A DNA stretch of 7,177 bases. Source: Treponema sp. (GTDB lineage Bacteria; Spirochaetota; Spirochaetia; Treponematales; Breznakiellaceae). The stretch is taken from positions 1 to 7,177 of the forward strand of contig JAISYA010000163.1 of assembly GCA_031270205.1 (NCBI GenBank). The letters are read 5' to 3'. The notes beneath the pieces were generated by a model. It did no database searches, had not been told where the DNA came from, and saw nothing but the letters and a program-made list of their open reading frames with translations. Position 1 is the stretch's first letter. Every line of letters starts with the position of its first letter. Shown in pieces: positions 1 to 5,913 of the stretch. The position numbers were made by a program, and so were the translations under genes.

Positions 1-4
1 AAAT

Positions 5-196
5 ATGAACAAAAGAAACGTAGTTTACACTGAAGCTCCTGAAAGCATTTCCAGGGAAATTGCCGAAGGTGAGGTTATTGCTGATTTTTTGCCTCCTCCT
101 GAAGATTTGTTGCGGAAGGAACAGTATAAAAAGGTGGAAGGCATGAGTGACCGGCGCCTTTTTCCGTTTTCCCCAAACAGACAGAATTCAGGTTGA
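5..196 (+). CDS. Small antitoxin-like protein, probably C-terminally truncated
   Basis: A 63-codon ORF starting at an ATG four bases from the window edge, so its ribosome site cannot be judged. Residues 1-40 read like the N-terminus of small antitoxins as I remember them: basic start, a VVYTEAP segment, an acidic stretch (EIAEGE), then DFLPPPEDLL and a charged KEQYKK. In those proteins, roughly 80-90 residues long, a ribbon-helix-helix-like C-terminal half follows. Here residues 45-63 (MSDRRLFPF...) look unrelated to that half and the frame stops at 194-196. I found no continuation in the other two frames. It is therefore probably a decayed antitoxin or the stump of a rearrangement. No toxin gene is visible; a partner could lie left of the window. 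The family assignment rests on recalled similarity only. Confidence 0.4.
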   Translation: MNKRNVVYTEAPESISREIAEGEVIADFLPPPEDLLRKEQYKKVEGMSDRRLFPFSPNRQNSG

Positions 197-218
197 ATTA
201 AAAAACAGCGAAGCAGGC

Positions 219-234
219 GTTCGTGGTGTTCGTG
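219..234 (+). repeat. Short direct repeat GTTCGTG x2
   Basis: Two perfect 7-base copies of GTTCGTG (219-225 and 228-234) are separated by GT, giving a 9-base period, in non-coding DNA just after the truncated small ORF. It may be a slippage product or the edge of an old rearrangement. No function can be assigned. Confidence 0.4.
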
Positions 235-262
235 ATAAACTTACGAATTGCTGTACGGTATA

Positions 263-329
263 GCCGCACGCCCCCTTGTCATACAAAGTCCGTTCATGGT
301 AGGGTGGAAACATGCGGACCGCGTGTGGT
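263..329 (+). promoter_or_regulatory. Foldable leader RNA segment upstream of pyrB
   Basis: The sequence can fold into a nested structure if transcribed. The outer stem of nine pairs joins 263-271 (GCCGCACGC) to 321-329 (GCGTGTGGT), with two G-U pairs. The inner hairpin joins 288-292 (GTCCG) to 315-319 (CGGAC) and, across a 2-base bulge, CATG 295-298 to CATG 311-314, with the loop at 299-310. A weak small hairpin (TTGT 276-279 with ACAA 283-286) fits between them, making a three-way junction. I do not recognise a known riboswitch or the PyrR-binding consensus. It lies 20 bases before the terminator at 349-379, so the two could form a leader switch or a small terminated RNA. Folding was judged by hand; no promoter for such a transcript is certain. 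Confidence 0.35.
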
Positions 330-337
330 GTTATAGT
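329..337 (+). promoter_or_regulatory. Candidate extended -10 promoter for the pyr operon
   Basis: TG-T-TATAGT matches the extended -10 consensus (TGnTATAAT), with the hexamer TATAGT at 332-337 (5 of 6). No good -35 element is present at 16-18 bases, which extended -10 promoters can tolerate. Initiation would fall near 343-346, almost at the foot of the terminator hairpin and about 53 bases before the pyrB start. A weaker alternative is TTGTCA (276-281) with TAGGGT (300-305) at 18-base spacing. Confidence 0.3.
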
Positions 338-348
338 ATCGATTACTG

Positions 349-379
349 AAAACCGCCTATAGGGGCGGTTTTTTTTTTT
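349..379 (+). terminator. Intrinsic terminator / candidate attenuator before pyrB
   Basis: A hairpin pairs AAAACCGCC (349-357) with GGCGGTTTT (364-372) around a 6-base loop, and the T tract runs for eleven Ts at 369-379. This is a textbook rho-independent terminator. pyrB begins 18 bases after it, with only a GGAGG ribosome site (389-393) in between, so there is hardly room for a separate pyr promoter downstream. It is either a leader attenuator for the pyr operon or the terminator of an upstream transcript with the pyr promoter embedded around it. E. coli pyrBI and Bacillus pyr operons are controlled by leader terminators, which makes the attenuator reading attractive, but the sensing mechanism is not evident. 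Confidence 0.85.
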
Positions 380-397
380 GCGTACACGGGAGGATAC

Positions 398-1318
398 ATG
401 CTGGAGGGACGATCCCTGATTGAGCCGGGGAATTTCAGCCGTGCGGAGATGGATAGCCTGTTCTGCCTGGCGGAAAAGATAGAGCGGGATGAAAAGTACC
501 TGCGGGAAAGCTGCCGGGGCAGGCTCCTGGCGACCTTGTTTTTCGAGCCGAGTACCAGAACCCGCCTGAGTTTTGAAGCGGCAATGCTGCGGCTGGGGGG
601 CAGCTGCCTGGGCTTCGCCGATCCCGGCTCAAGCTCCGTCTCCAAGGGGGAAAGCCTTGCGGACACCGTGCGAATGGCGGCAAGCTACGCCGACATTATT
701 GTTATGCGGAACCCCAAGGAAGGGGCGGCGCTGCTGGCGTCCCGCTATTCGCCGGCGCCGGTAATTAACGCCGGTGACGGCGGTCATCATCACCCTACCC
801 AGACGCTGACCGACCTTTTGACCATACGGCGGCTCTTGGGCGATATTAAAAATCTTACCGTGGGCTTTTGCGGGGATCTTAAATTCGGCCGTACCGTTCA
901 TTCTTTGGCAAAAGCCCTTGCCCGTTACGACAAAATCAAAATGGCCTTTATATCGCCGGAAGAACTGGCCGTTCCCGAATACATTACCAGAATGCTGCGC
1001 AAACAGCACGTTGAATTTATCGAAACCCAAAGCCTTGAACAGACCATGCCCCATCTGGATGTGCTGTACATGACCCGGGTGCAGCGGGAGCGTTTTTTCA
1101 ATGAGGAAGATTATATCCGCCTTAAAGACACGTATGTGCTCAACAGGGAAAAAATGGACCTGGGGAAAAACAGGATGATTATCCTTCACCCCCTGCCCCG
1201 TGTTAACGAGATCGCCGTTGAAGTGGACGCCGATCCCAGAGCGGCTTATTTCAGGCAGGCGAAATACGGAATGTATGTGCGGATGGCGTTATTATCATCA
1301 ATATTGGGGGTAGTGTGA
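398..1318 (+). CDS. pyrB: Aspartate carbamoyltransferase catalytic chain (PyrB)
   Basis: Cytosolic enzyme that joins carbamoyl phosphate and L-aspartate to make N-carbamoyl-L-aspartate, the committed step of pyrimidine synthesis. At 306 residues it has the normal length of the catalytic chain. The carbamoyl-phosphate loop FFEPSTRTR is at 48-56, with S52, T53, R54 and T55 at the same positions as in the E. coli enzyme. The mobile-loop lysine lies in VSKGES (K83), HHHPTQ at 130-135 supplies the ligand-contacting His and Gln, and DLKFGRTVHSL is at 160-170. The aspartate-binding MTRVQRERF is at 225-233 and the HPLPRVNEI signature at 264-272. The ATG has GGAGG (389-393) four bases upstream. An intrinsic terminator sits immediately before it. 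pyrI starts one base after its stop, which fits a PyrB-PyrI holoenzyme that responds to nucleotides. No key residue appears to be missing. Confidence 0.98.
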   Translation: MLEGRSLIEPGNFSRAEMDSLFCLAEKIERDEKYLRESCRGRLLATLFFEPSTRTRLSFEAAMLRLGGSCLGFADPGSSSVSKGESLADTVRMAASYADIIVMRNPKEGAALLASRYSPAPVINAGDGGHHHPTQTLTDLLTIRRLLGDIKNLTVGFCGDLKFGRTVHSLAKALARYDKIKMAFISPEELAVPEYITRMLRKQHVEFIETQSLEQTMPHLDVLYMTRVQRERFFNEEDYIRLKDTYVLNREKMDLGKNRMIILHPLPRVNEIAVEVDADPRAAYFRQAKYGMYVRMALLSSILGVV

Positions 1319-1319
1319 A

Positions 1320-1754
1320 ATGCTTAACATAGACGAAATAAAAAACGGAATTGTTATCGATCATATTAAAGCTGGACAGGGAATCCGCATCTTCGACTGG
1401 CTGGGCCTAGACAAGGCTTCGTATACCGTCGCCTTTGTGGTAAACGCCAGTTCAAAGCGGATGGGGAAAAAGGATATTATTAAAATTGATAATACGATCA
1501 CCATTAATTTTAATGTGCTTGGCCTTATCGATCCCAATATCACGGTGAATATTATCGAGAATGAGCGGATCACCGAAAAGATAAAGCTCCAGCTTCCCGA
1601 AACGGTCGAGGATGTGCTGTTATGCAAAAATCCCCGCTGTATCACTTCCACGGAAAAATACATTCCCCACGTTTTTCATCTTGAAAATCCCGAAATGCGG
1701 ACTTACCGCTGTGAATACTGTGACGAAATAAAGTCGGCGGTTGATTTTAAGTAA
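1320..1754 (+). CDS. pyrI: Aspartate carbamoyltransferase regulatory chain (PyrI)
   Basis: Regulatory subunit that binds nucleotides and joins catalytic PyrB trimers into the allosteric holoenzyme; in known systems CTP/UTP inhibit and ATP activates. It has 144 residues, near the family norm of about 150. The N-terminal effector domain begins with a basic/hydrophobic pattern (NGIVIDHIKAGQGIRIF, about 10-25) and contains VVNASSKRMGKKDIIKI (about 40-56), whose lysines match the nucleotide-binding region. The C-terminal zinc domain shows C102-x4-C107 (LLCKNPRC) and C131-x2-C134 (CEYC), the four expected zinc ligands that contact PyrB. The ATG follows the pyrB stop after one base, so translation is probably coupled; the upstream GGGGG is only a weak ribosome site. 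Feedback control of the pathway at protein level is therefore likely. Confidence 0.97.
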   Translation: MLNIDEIKNGIVIDHIKAGQGIRIFDWLGLDKASYTVAFVVNASSKRMGKKDIIKIDNTITINFNVLGLIDPNITVNIIENERITEKIKLQLPETVEDVLLCKNPRCITSTEKYIPHVFHLENPEMRTYRCEYCDEIKSAVDFK

Positions 1755-1760
1755 TAGCGT

Positions 1761-1786
1761 TGTCCGGAAACTGCGGTTCCCGGACA
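1761..1786 (+). promoter_or_regulatory. Intercistronic hairpin with a UNCG tetraloop, pyrI-pyrC
   Basis: TGTCCGG (1761-1767) pairs with CCGGACA (1780-1786). After one A-C mismatch, AAC (1769-1771) pairs with GTT (1776-1778), closing the loop TGCG. C(UGCG)G belongs to the extra-stable UNCG tetraloop class. No T tract follows, so it is not a normal intrinsic terminator. It ends 7 bases before the pyrC ribosome site (GGAG, 1794-1797). It may slow ribosomes, protect 3' ends after mRNA cleavage, or set the ratio of pyrBI to downstream products. Confidence 0.6.
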
Positions 1787-1793
1787 GGTGAAC

Positions 1794-1797
1794 GGAG
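1794..1797 (+). promoter_or_regulatory. Ribosome binding site fixing the pyrC TTG start
   Basis: GGAG lies six bases before the TTG at 1804 and is the only good site near the pyrC N-terminus, which supports the rare TTG start. Confidence 0.7.
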
Positions 1798-1803
1798 TAA
1801 CAA

Positions 1804-3111
1804 TTGCGGCGGCTTGTGCTGAAAAACTTCAGGATGGTTGATGAAGCGGCCGATGTGTTCGGGACGCTTGTTGTTGAAGACGGCATTATCAGGGAGCTTG
1901 CGGCCGGCGCCGCCGATGCCGGCTCTTCCGCTGACATGGTAATTGACGGACGCGGTTTCGGGGACGGGGCCGTTCTTATGCCCGCCTTTGTCGATCTCCA
2001 CGCCCATTTCCGTGATCCCGGTTTTCCCCAAAAGGAAACGCTCGAATCGGCGTCATTGGCCGCCGCCGCCGGCGGTTACGGAACCGTGGTCTGCATGGCG
2101 AATACCAATCCGGTGATTGACACCCTTGAAAAAGCCGTGTCTCTGAAGGAACGCTCCGACGCCCTGGGGCTTATCGACCTTTATCCGGTTTTGTCCCTCA
2201 GCAAAAACATGGAAGGCCGGGAACTGTCCGGCATCAAGAACCTGCCCGCCGGCTGCGCGCTGCCGCTGATGCTCTCCGAAGACGGCAAAGACCTGGCCGA
2301 CGAACGCCTGTTCCTCGCGGCAATGGCCGAGGCCCGGCGGCTTGGGATACCGGTTTCCTGTCACTGCGATTTTGGCGGTATTGAAGCGGAAGCGGCACAA
2401 GCGGCGGGGCGGCCCCGAGCGGAATGGTCCCGAATGGGGGAAAACAACGCCGTCCGGCGGGTCATAGAACTGGGGAAGCGGGCGGGCTGCCACATACATA
2501 TCGCCCATGTCTCAACGATGGAAGCGGCGGCGCTGATCCATGCAGCGAAATCCCCTCCGGCCAATCCCCCATTTACCCTTACCTGTGAGGCGACGCCCCA
2601 TCATATCGGAGCGACTGTAGAAGACGCGATGCGCATGGGCGCTGAATCCCTGGGGCGGGTTAATCCCCCGCTGCGGACTGAGGCCGACCGCAGGGCCATT
2701 GCCGCCGCGGTTTGTAACGGCGTCATCGACGCCATTGCGACCGACCACGCCCCGCACAGTGAGGCGGACAAGGCCGCCGGCGCGCCCGGTTTTACCGGTC
2801 TGGAAACGGCCTTCGCCGCCTGTTTTTCAGCGCTGAACATTGATTTGCGGCGGCTTTCGGCATTGATGAGCGCAAACCCGGCCCGGATTTTGGGCCTGTA
2901 CAAAGGCCCCGGCGGCCGGGGTAGAATCGCGCAGGGGCGGCGGGCGGACCTCGTTATCGCGGATACCCGGGCGGTGTGGAAGGTCCGGCCCGAACAATGT
3001 AAGTCCAGGGGGAAATGCGGCCCCTTTACCGGGCGGGAATTGAGGGGGAAAATTCTTGTGACCATCAGAGGGGGAAGGATAACCTTTGGAGGAGAAAGCG
3101 GTGTTCGATAA
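1804..3111 (+). CDS. pyrC: Dihydroorotase (PyrC), type I
   Basis: Zinc amidohydrolase that cyclises N-carbamoyl-L-aspartate to dihydroorotate in the cytosol. At 435 residues it has the length of the long (class I, Bacillus/Aquifex-like) dihydroorotases, rather than the ~345-residue E. coli type. The metal-binding DLHAHFRDPG is at 64-73 (H66, H68). The likely bridging aspartate is D160 in LSEDGK (usually SDDG). H187 lies in SCHCDF, and HIHIAHVST at 230-238 supplies the next ligand histidine. The catalytic aspartate is D314 in ATDHAPHS. The C-terminal barrel closes with GPFTGRELRGKILVTIRGG (407-424). The start is TTG, chosen because GGAG (1794-1797) lies six bases upstream and the N-terminus then begins with the expected small beta domain; there is no nearby in-frame ATG before residue 11. 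Its 3' end overlaps pyrF by 11 bases. Confidence 0.96.
   Translation: MRRLVLKNFRMVDEAADVFGTLVVEDGIIRELAAGAADAGSSADMVIDGRGFGDGAVLMPAFVDLHAHFRDPGFPQKETLESASLAAAAGGYGTVVCMANTNPVIDTLEKAVSLKERSDALGLIDLYPVLSLSKNMEGRELSGIKNLPAGCALPLMLSEDGKDLADERLFLAAMAEARRLGIPVSCHCDFGGIEAEAAQAAGRPRAEWSRMGENNAVRRVIELGKRAGCHIHIAHVSTMEAAALIHAAKSPPANPPFTLTCEATPHHIGATVEDAMRMGAESLGRVNPPLRTEADRRAIAAAVCNGVIDAIATDHAPHSEADKAAGAPGFTGLETAFAACFSALNIDLRRLSALMSANPARILGLYKGPGGRGRIAQGRRADLVIADTRAVWKVRPEQCKSRGKCGPFTGRELRGKILVTIRGGRITFGGESGVR
3088..3092 (+). promoter_or_regulatory. Ribosome binding site fixing the pyrF GTG start
   Basis: GGAGG (extending to GGAGGAG) lies inside the end of pyrC, eight bases before GTG 3101. It favours that start over TTG 3086, which would overlap the site, and over ATG 3122, which has no site. 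Confidence 0.65.
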
Positions 3112-4057
3112 AGCGCCCAATATGGATAAACTTTTTGAGGCGGTCGCCGCGAAGGGCCATGTTTGCGTCGGCCTTGATACGGCGGCGGACTATATTCCGC
3201 CCGCTGAGCGGCGGCGGGCGGCTTCGGACGCCGGGGCCGTACTGGCTTTCAATAAGGCGCTTGTTGAATCAACCTTTGACACGGCCGCGTGCTATAAAGT
3301 GCAGATCGCCTGTTACGAAGAGCGTGGCCTTGCCGGACTTGAGGCCTACGCCAAAACCCTGCGGTATATCCGCGAAAAAGGCGGCATGGTCATAGCCGAC
3401 ATCAAGCGGGGAGATATAGCCGACACCGCCCTCCGTTACGCAAAAGCCCATTTTGACGGGGACTTTGAGGCTGATTTTGTTACCCTCTCTCCCTACATGG
3501 GAATGGATTCCATTGAGCCCTGGCTTTCTTACGCGGACAGTAAAGGCAAAGGGGCTTTTGTACTGATGCGGACCAGCAATAAGGGCATGCGGGATTTTGA
3601 ATATCTGGAACTGGAGCGTAAAGCCGGCGAATCAGACGGCGGGAAACGCCGTCTCTACCATGCCGTAGGCGACAAGCTTTCGGAGCTGGCCGCCGTTCAT
3701 CAGGGCAGGTACGGCTACGGCGTATTCGGCGCGGTAGCCGGCTGTACCGCGCGGGAGGAGGCCGCCGAAATCAGAAGCAGATACCCGAATTTGTTTTTCC
3801 TGATTCCCGGCTACGGCGCGCAGGGCGGCGCGGCGGATGACGCGCGTCTCCTGCTGCGGGAAGGAAACGGCGGTGTGGTGAACGCTTCCCGCTCAATCCT
3901 CAAGGCATGGAGCGCCGGGTTAAAAAGCAGCGGCGGCGATGAACAAATGGCGGATAACTCATTCGCGGCAGAGGCCGCCCGCAAAGCCGTGATTGAAATG
4001 CGGGACGCTCTGCGCGGCGCGGTACGCGATACGGTACAGGCGGAGATGAAAAAATGA
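3101..4057 (+). CDS. pyrF: Orotidine 5'-phosphate decarboxylase (PyrF), type 2
   Basis: Decarboxylates OMP to UMP, the last pathway step. With the GTG start it has 318 residues, long for the enterobacterial type but usual for the type-2 (mycobacterial/clostridial) subfamily. GLDTAAD (24-30) starts the barrel. The catalytic tetrad region IADIKRGDI supplies D100, K102 and D105. The subfamily features LSPYMGMDSIEP (129-140) and MRTSN (156-160) follow, then the phosphate loop PGYGAQGG (236-243) and R264 in NASRSIL. The C-terminal helix with ARKAVIEMRDAL also fits the family. The start is uncertain: the open frame reaches back to TTG 3086 (323 aa, preceded by AAGGA at 3075-3079), and ATG 3122 is also in frame. 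I prefer GTG 3101 for its GGAGG. It overlaps the pyrC end by 11 bases and the pyrK start by four (ATGA), which suggests translational coupling on both sides. Confidence 0.95.
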   Translation: MFDKAPNMDKLFEAVAAKGHVCVGLDTAADYIPPAERRRAASDAGAVLAFNKALVESTFDTAACYKVQIACYEERGLAGLEAYAKTLRYIREKGGMVIADIKRGDIADTALRYAKAHFDGDFEADFVTLSPYMGMDSIEPWLSYADSKGKGAFVLMRTSNKGMRDFEYLELERKAGESDGGKRRLYHAVGDKLSELAAVHQGRYGYGVFGAVAGCTAREEAAEIRSRYPNLFFLIPGYGAQGGAADDARLLLREGNGGVVNASRSILKAWSAGLKSSGGDEQMADNSFAAEAARKAVIEMRDALRGAVRDTVQAEMKK

Positions 4058-4962
4058 AAGCCGCTAATTCCGTCATCGGGGAAAACCGTCCCGCTCCCCG
4101 CAAAGCCCCGCAAAGCCTCACTTGCGAACTCGTTGGCAATACTTCCATCAACCGTGAAATATTCCGCCTTGACTTTGTGTGGCCGGGGCCGGCTCCGGGG
4201 GCGGGACAGTTCTTCATGGTAAAGCCCAGGCGGAGCGCTGTGTTCCTTGGCCGCCCGATCAGCGCCGCGCTTTGGATGCCCGCGGCGGAAGATGATGATT
4301 TTGTCCGCAGAAAAGTAAGCGGCAAAAAAAGTCGTTATCAACGGTACCTAACGGGGAAATATTTTAATTCCAATACGGTAAAGTTCCTCATCGCAAGACG
4401 CGGCAGGGGGACGGAAGAACTGTCGGACATGCGGCCCGGCGAGGAAGCGGAGCTTACCGGCCCGCTGGGAAACGCCTGGGCAGATTTTTTGACTGCCGGG
4501 GAAAAACCGGCCGCCCTTATCGGCGGCGGTATAGGGATTGCCCCGCTGGAAGCCCTGATCACGGAATGGCCCGGGGGGAATTTTGATTTTTACGCCGGGT
4601 TTAAGACCGGCTTTCACAATATGGAGGAAAAGTATGCCCTTGTTGGTCCGGCGATTCTTAAAGCAAATAACTTGATCATCGCCGCCGAAGACGGCAAAGC
4701 CGGATTAAAGGGGCGTATTCCCGATTTTCTGGAGCCGGAAAAATACCGGACGGTCTGCGCCTGCGGTCCCGTGCCGATGCTGAAAGTCGTGGCCGCCCGC
4801 TGCAAAGCCGCAGGAGTTCCCTGCTTTGTCAGCCTGGAACGGCGTATGGCCTGCGGCGTCGGGGCGTGCCTCGGCTGTAGTGTGGCGGCCATTAACGGCA
4901 ATCGCCGCTGCTGCGCCGACGGTCCCATATTCCCGGCGGAGGAGATAATCTTCGATGAGTGA
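4054..4962 (+). CDS. pyrK: Dihydroorotate dehydrogenase electron-transfer subunit (PyrK) with an insertion
   Basis: FAD and [2Fe-2S] protein that passes electrons from dihydroorotate oxidation in PyrD to NAD+. Flavin-binding RPIS is at 67-70, GRGT at 117-120, TGPLGN at 135-140, the nucleotide loop GGGIGIAPL at 157-165 and CACGPVPML at 235-243. The cluster ligands are C267, C272, C275 and C287 (MACGVGACLGC, then CCADGPIF). It has 302 residues against about 255-265 usually. The excess comes from an N-terminal tail (about 1-20) and an insertion at about 76-107 between RPIS and GRGT. The insertion is acidic then strongly basic (AEDDDFVRRKVSGKKSRYQR). All cofactor motifs stay in frame, so the protein is probably functional. 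The ATG overlaps the pyrF stop by four bases, with GGAG (4042-4045) eight bases upstream, and the 3' end overlaps pyrD by eight bases, matching the known PyrK-PyrD complex. Confidence 0.95.
   Translation: MKAANSVIGENRPAPRKAPQSLTCELVGNTSINREIFRLDFVWPGPAPGAGQFFMVKPRRSAVFLGRPISAALWMPAAEDDDFVRRKVSGKKSRYQRYLTGKYFNSNTVKFLIARRGRGTEELSDMRPGEEAELTGPLGNAWADFLTAGEKPAALIGGGIGIAPLEALITEWPGGNFDFYAGFKTGFHNMEEKYALVGPAILKANNLIIAAEDGKAGLKGRIPDFLEPEKYRTVCACGPVPMLKVVAARCKAAGVPCFVSLERRMACGVGACLGCSVAAINGNRRCCADGPIFPAEEIIFDE
4279..4374 (+). other. AT-richer in-frame insertion within pyrK
   Basis: These 32 codons (residues 76-107) lie where family members such as Bacillus PyrK have only a short strand connection between RPIS and the GxGT motif; I estimate about 29 extra residues. 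By hand count the G+C is roughly 35-40%, visibly below the flanking coding DNA, and it includes homopolymeric A and T stretches unlike the neighbours. It holds no stop in the pyrK frame. It may be an inserted fragment that was tolerated in a surface loop next to the flavin. No terminal repeats were evident. Confidence 0.45.
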
Positions 4963-5908
4963 ACAAAGGGAAAAGCGCGCGCCGGATCTTTCTGTCCGCA
5001 TTGCGGGACTGCGTCTGCGAAACCCGGTTATTGCCGCCTCCGGAACCTTTGGCTACGGCGGGGAGTACGGCGGCCTGATCGATGTTTCCCGCCTTGGGGC
5101 AATCTGCACCAAGGGGCTGACCCTGAAACCCAGGCAGGGGAATAGCGGCATACGAATATGGGAAAGCCCCGCCGGCCTGTTGAATTCCATCGGGCTTGAA
5201 AACCCCGGCATCCCGGCCTTTATTGAACAGGAACTGCCCCGGCTGCGGAAACTGGGACCGGCCGTGATCGCGAACCTGTCGGGCGCCACCGTGGAGGAAT
5301 ACGCCGAAGGGGCGGCGCTGCTTAATGACAGTTCCGTTGACATGATAGAGCTTAATATCTCCTGCCCTAATGTAAAGGCCGGGGGAATGGCGTTCGGCCT
5401 TGATCCGGCGGCGGCGGCATCGGTAGTGGGGCCGGTGCGCCGGGCCTGCGGCGGCAAGCCGCTTATGGTAAAACTTTCGCCCAACGCGCCGGACCTGGCA
5501 GCGGTGGCCCGTTTCTGCGTCAATGCCGGCGCCGACGCCCTCTCCCTTGTGAACACCTTCAAGGCAATGGCCATAGACATCAAAAACAGAAAGCCCGTTT
5601 TCGACAATGTAAGCGCCGGCCTTTCCGGCCCTGCGGTACGGCCCATCGCCCTCCGCATGGTCTGGGAACTGTACGATGCCCTCAGAACGCCGGGCAAGGC
5701 CAAAAAACCGGCGGTTCCCATTGTCGGTATAGGAGGCATCGCCCGCGCCGAAGATGCCCTGGAATTCCTCATGGCCGGCGCGTCTGCGGTGCAGACAGGC
5801 TCCGCCACCTTCGCCCACCCTGCGGCGATGCCTGAAATTATCGATGGAATTGAAGAATACATGCGGAGCGCCGGCATTGCCGGAGTGGAAAATATTTCGA
5901 TAAGGTAG
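4955..5908 (+). CDS. pyrD: Dihydroorotate dehydrogenase, catalytic subunit, class 1B (PyrD)
   Basis: FMN barrel enzyme oxidising dihydroorotate to orotate, working with PyrK to use NAD+. It has 317 residues, slightly above the ~305-310 usual. NPVIAASGTFGYGGEY (23-38) and TKGLTLKPR (52-60, K53) form the substrate/FMN end. NSIGLENPG (77-85) and ELNISCPNVKAGG (132-144) follow, with the catalytic base C137; a cysteine here is the mark of class 1, whereas class 2 membrane enzymes use serine. SGPAVRP (224-230), GIGGI (258-262) and TGSATF (281-286) form the FMN phosphate site. There is no N-terminal membrane helix, consistent with a cytosolic enzyme. The adjacent, overlapping pyrK assigns it to class 1B. 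The ATG is preceded by GGAGG (4938-4942), 12 bases away within pyrK. pyrE follows after five bases. Confidence 0.97.
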   Translation: MSEQREKRAPDLSVRIAGLRLRNPVIAASGTFGYGGEYGGLIDVSRLGAICTKGLTLKPRQGNSGIRIWESPAGLLNSIGLENPGIPAFIEQELPRLRKLGPAVIANLSGATVEEYAEGAALLNDSSVDMIELNISCPNVKAGGMAFGLDPAAAASVVGPVRRACGGKPLMVKLSPNAPDLAAVARFCVNAGADALSLVNTFKAMAIDIKNRKPVFDNVSAGLSGPAVRPIALRMVWELYDALRTPGKAKKPAVPIVGIGGIARAEDALEFLMAGASAVQTGSATFAHPAAMPEIIDGIEEYMRSAGIAGVENISIR

Positions 5909-5913
5909 GACAC

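Noticed and set aside
263..329. PyrR-binding site or known riboswitch in the leader
   Set aside because: I could not match the PyrR RNA consensus, a T-box or any riboswitch core that I know; only generic pairing is supported.
3811..4341. - strand frames opposite the pyrF/pyrK junction
   Set aside because: They are shadows of two well-supported overlapping genes, with Arg/Pro/Ser-rich translations and no domain features.
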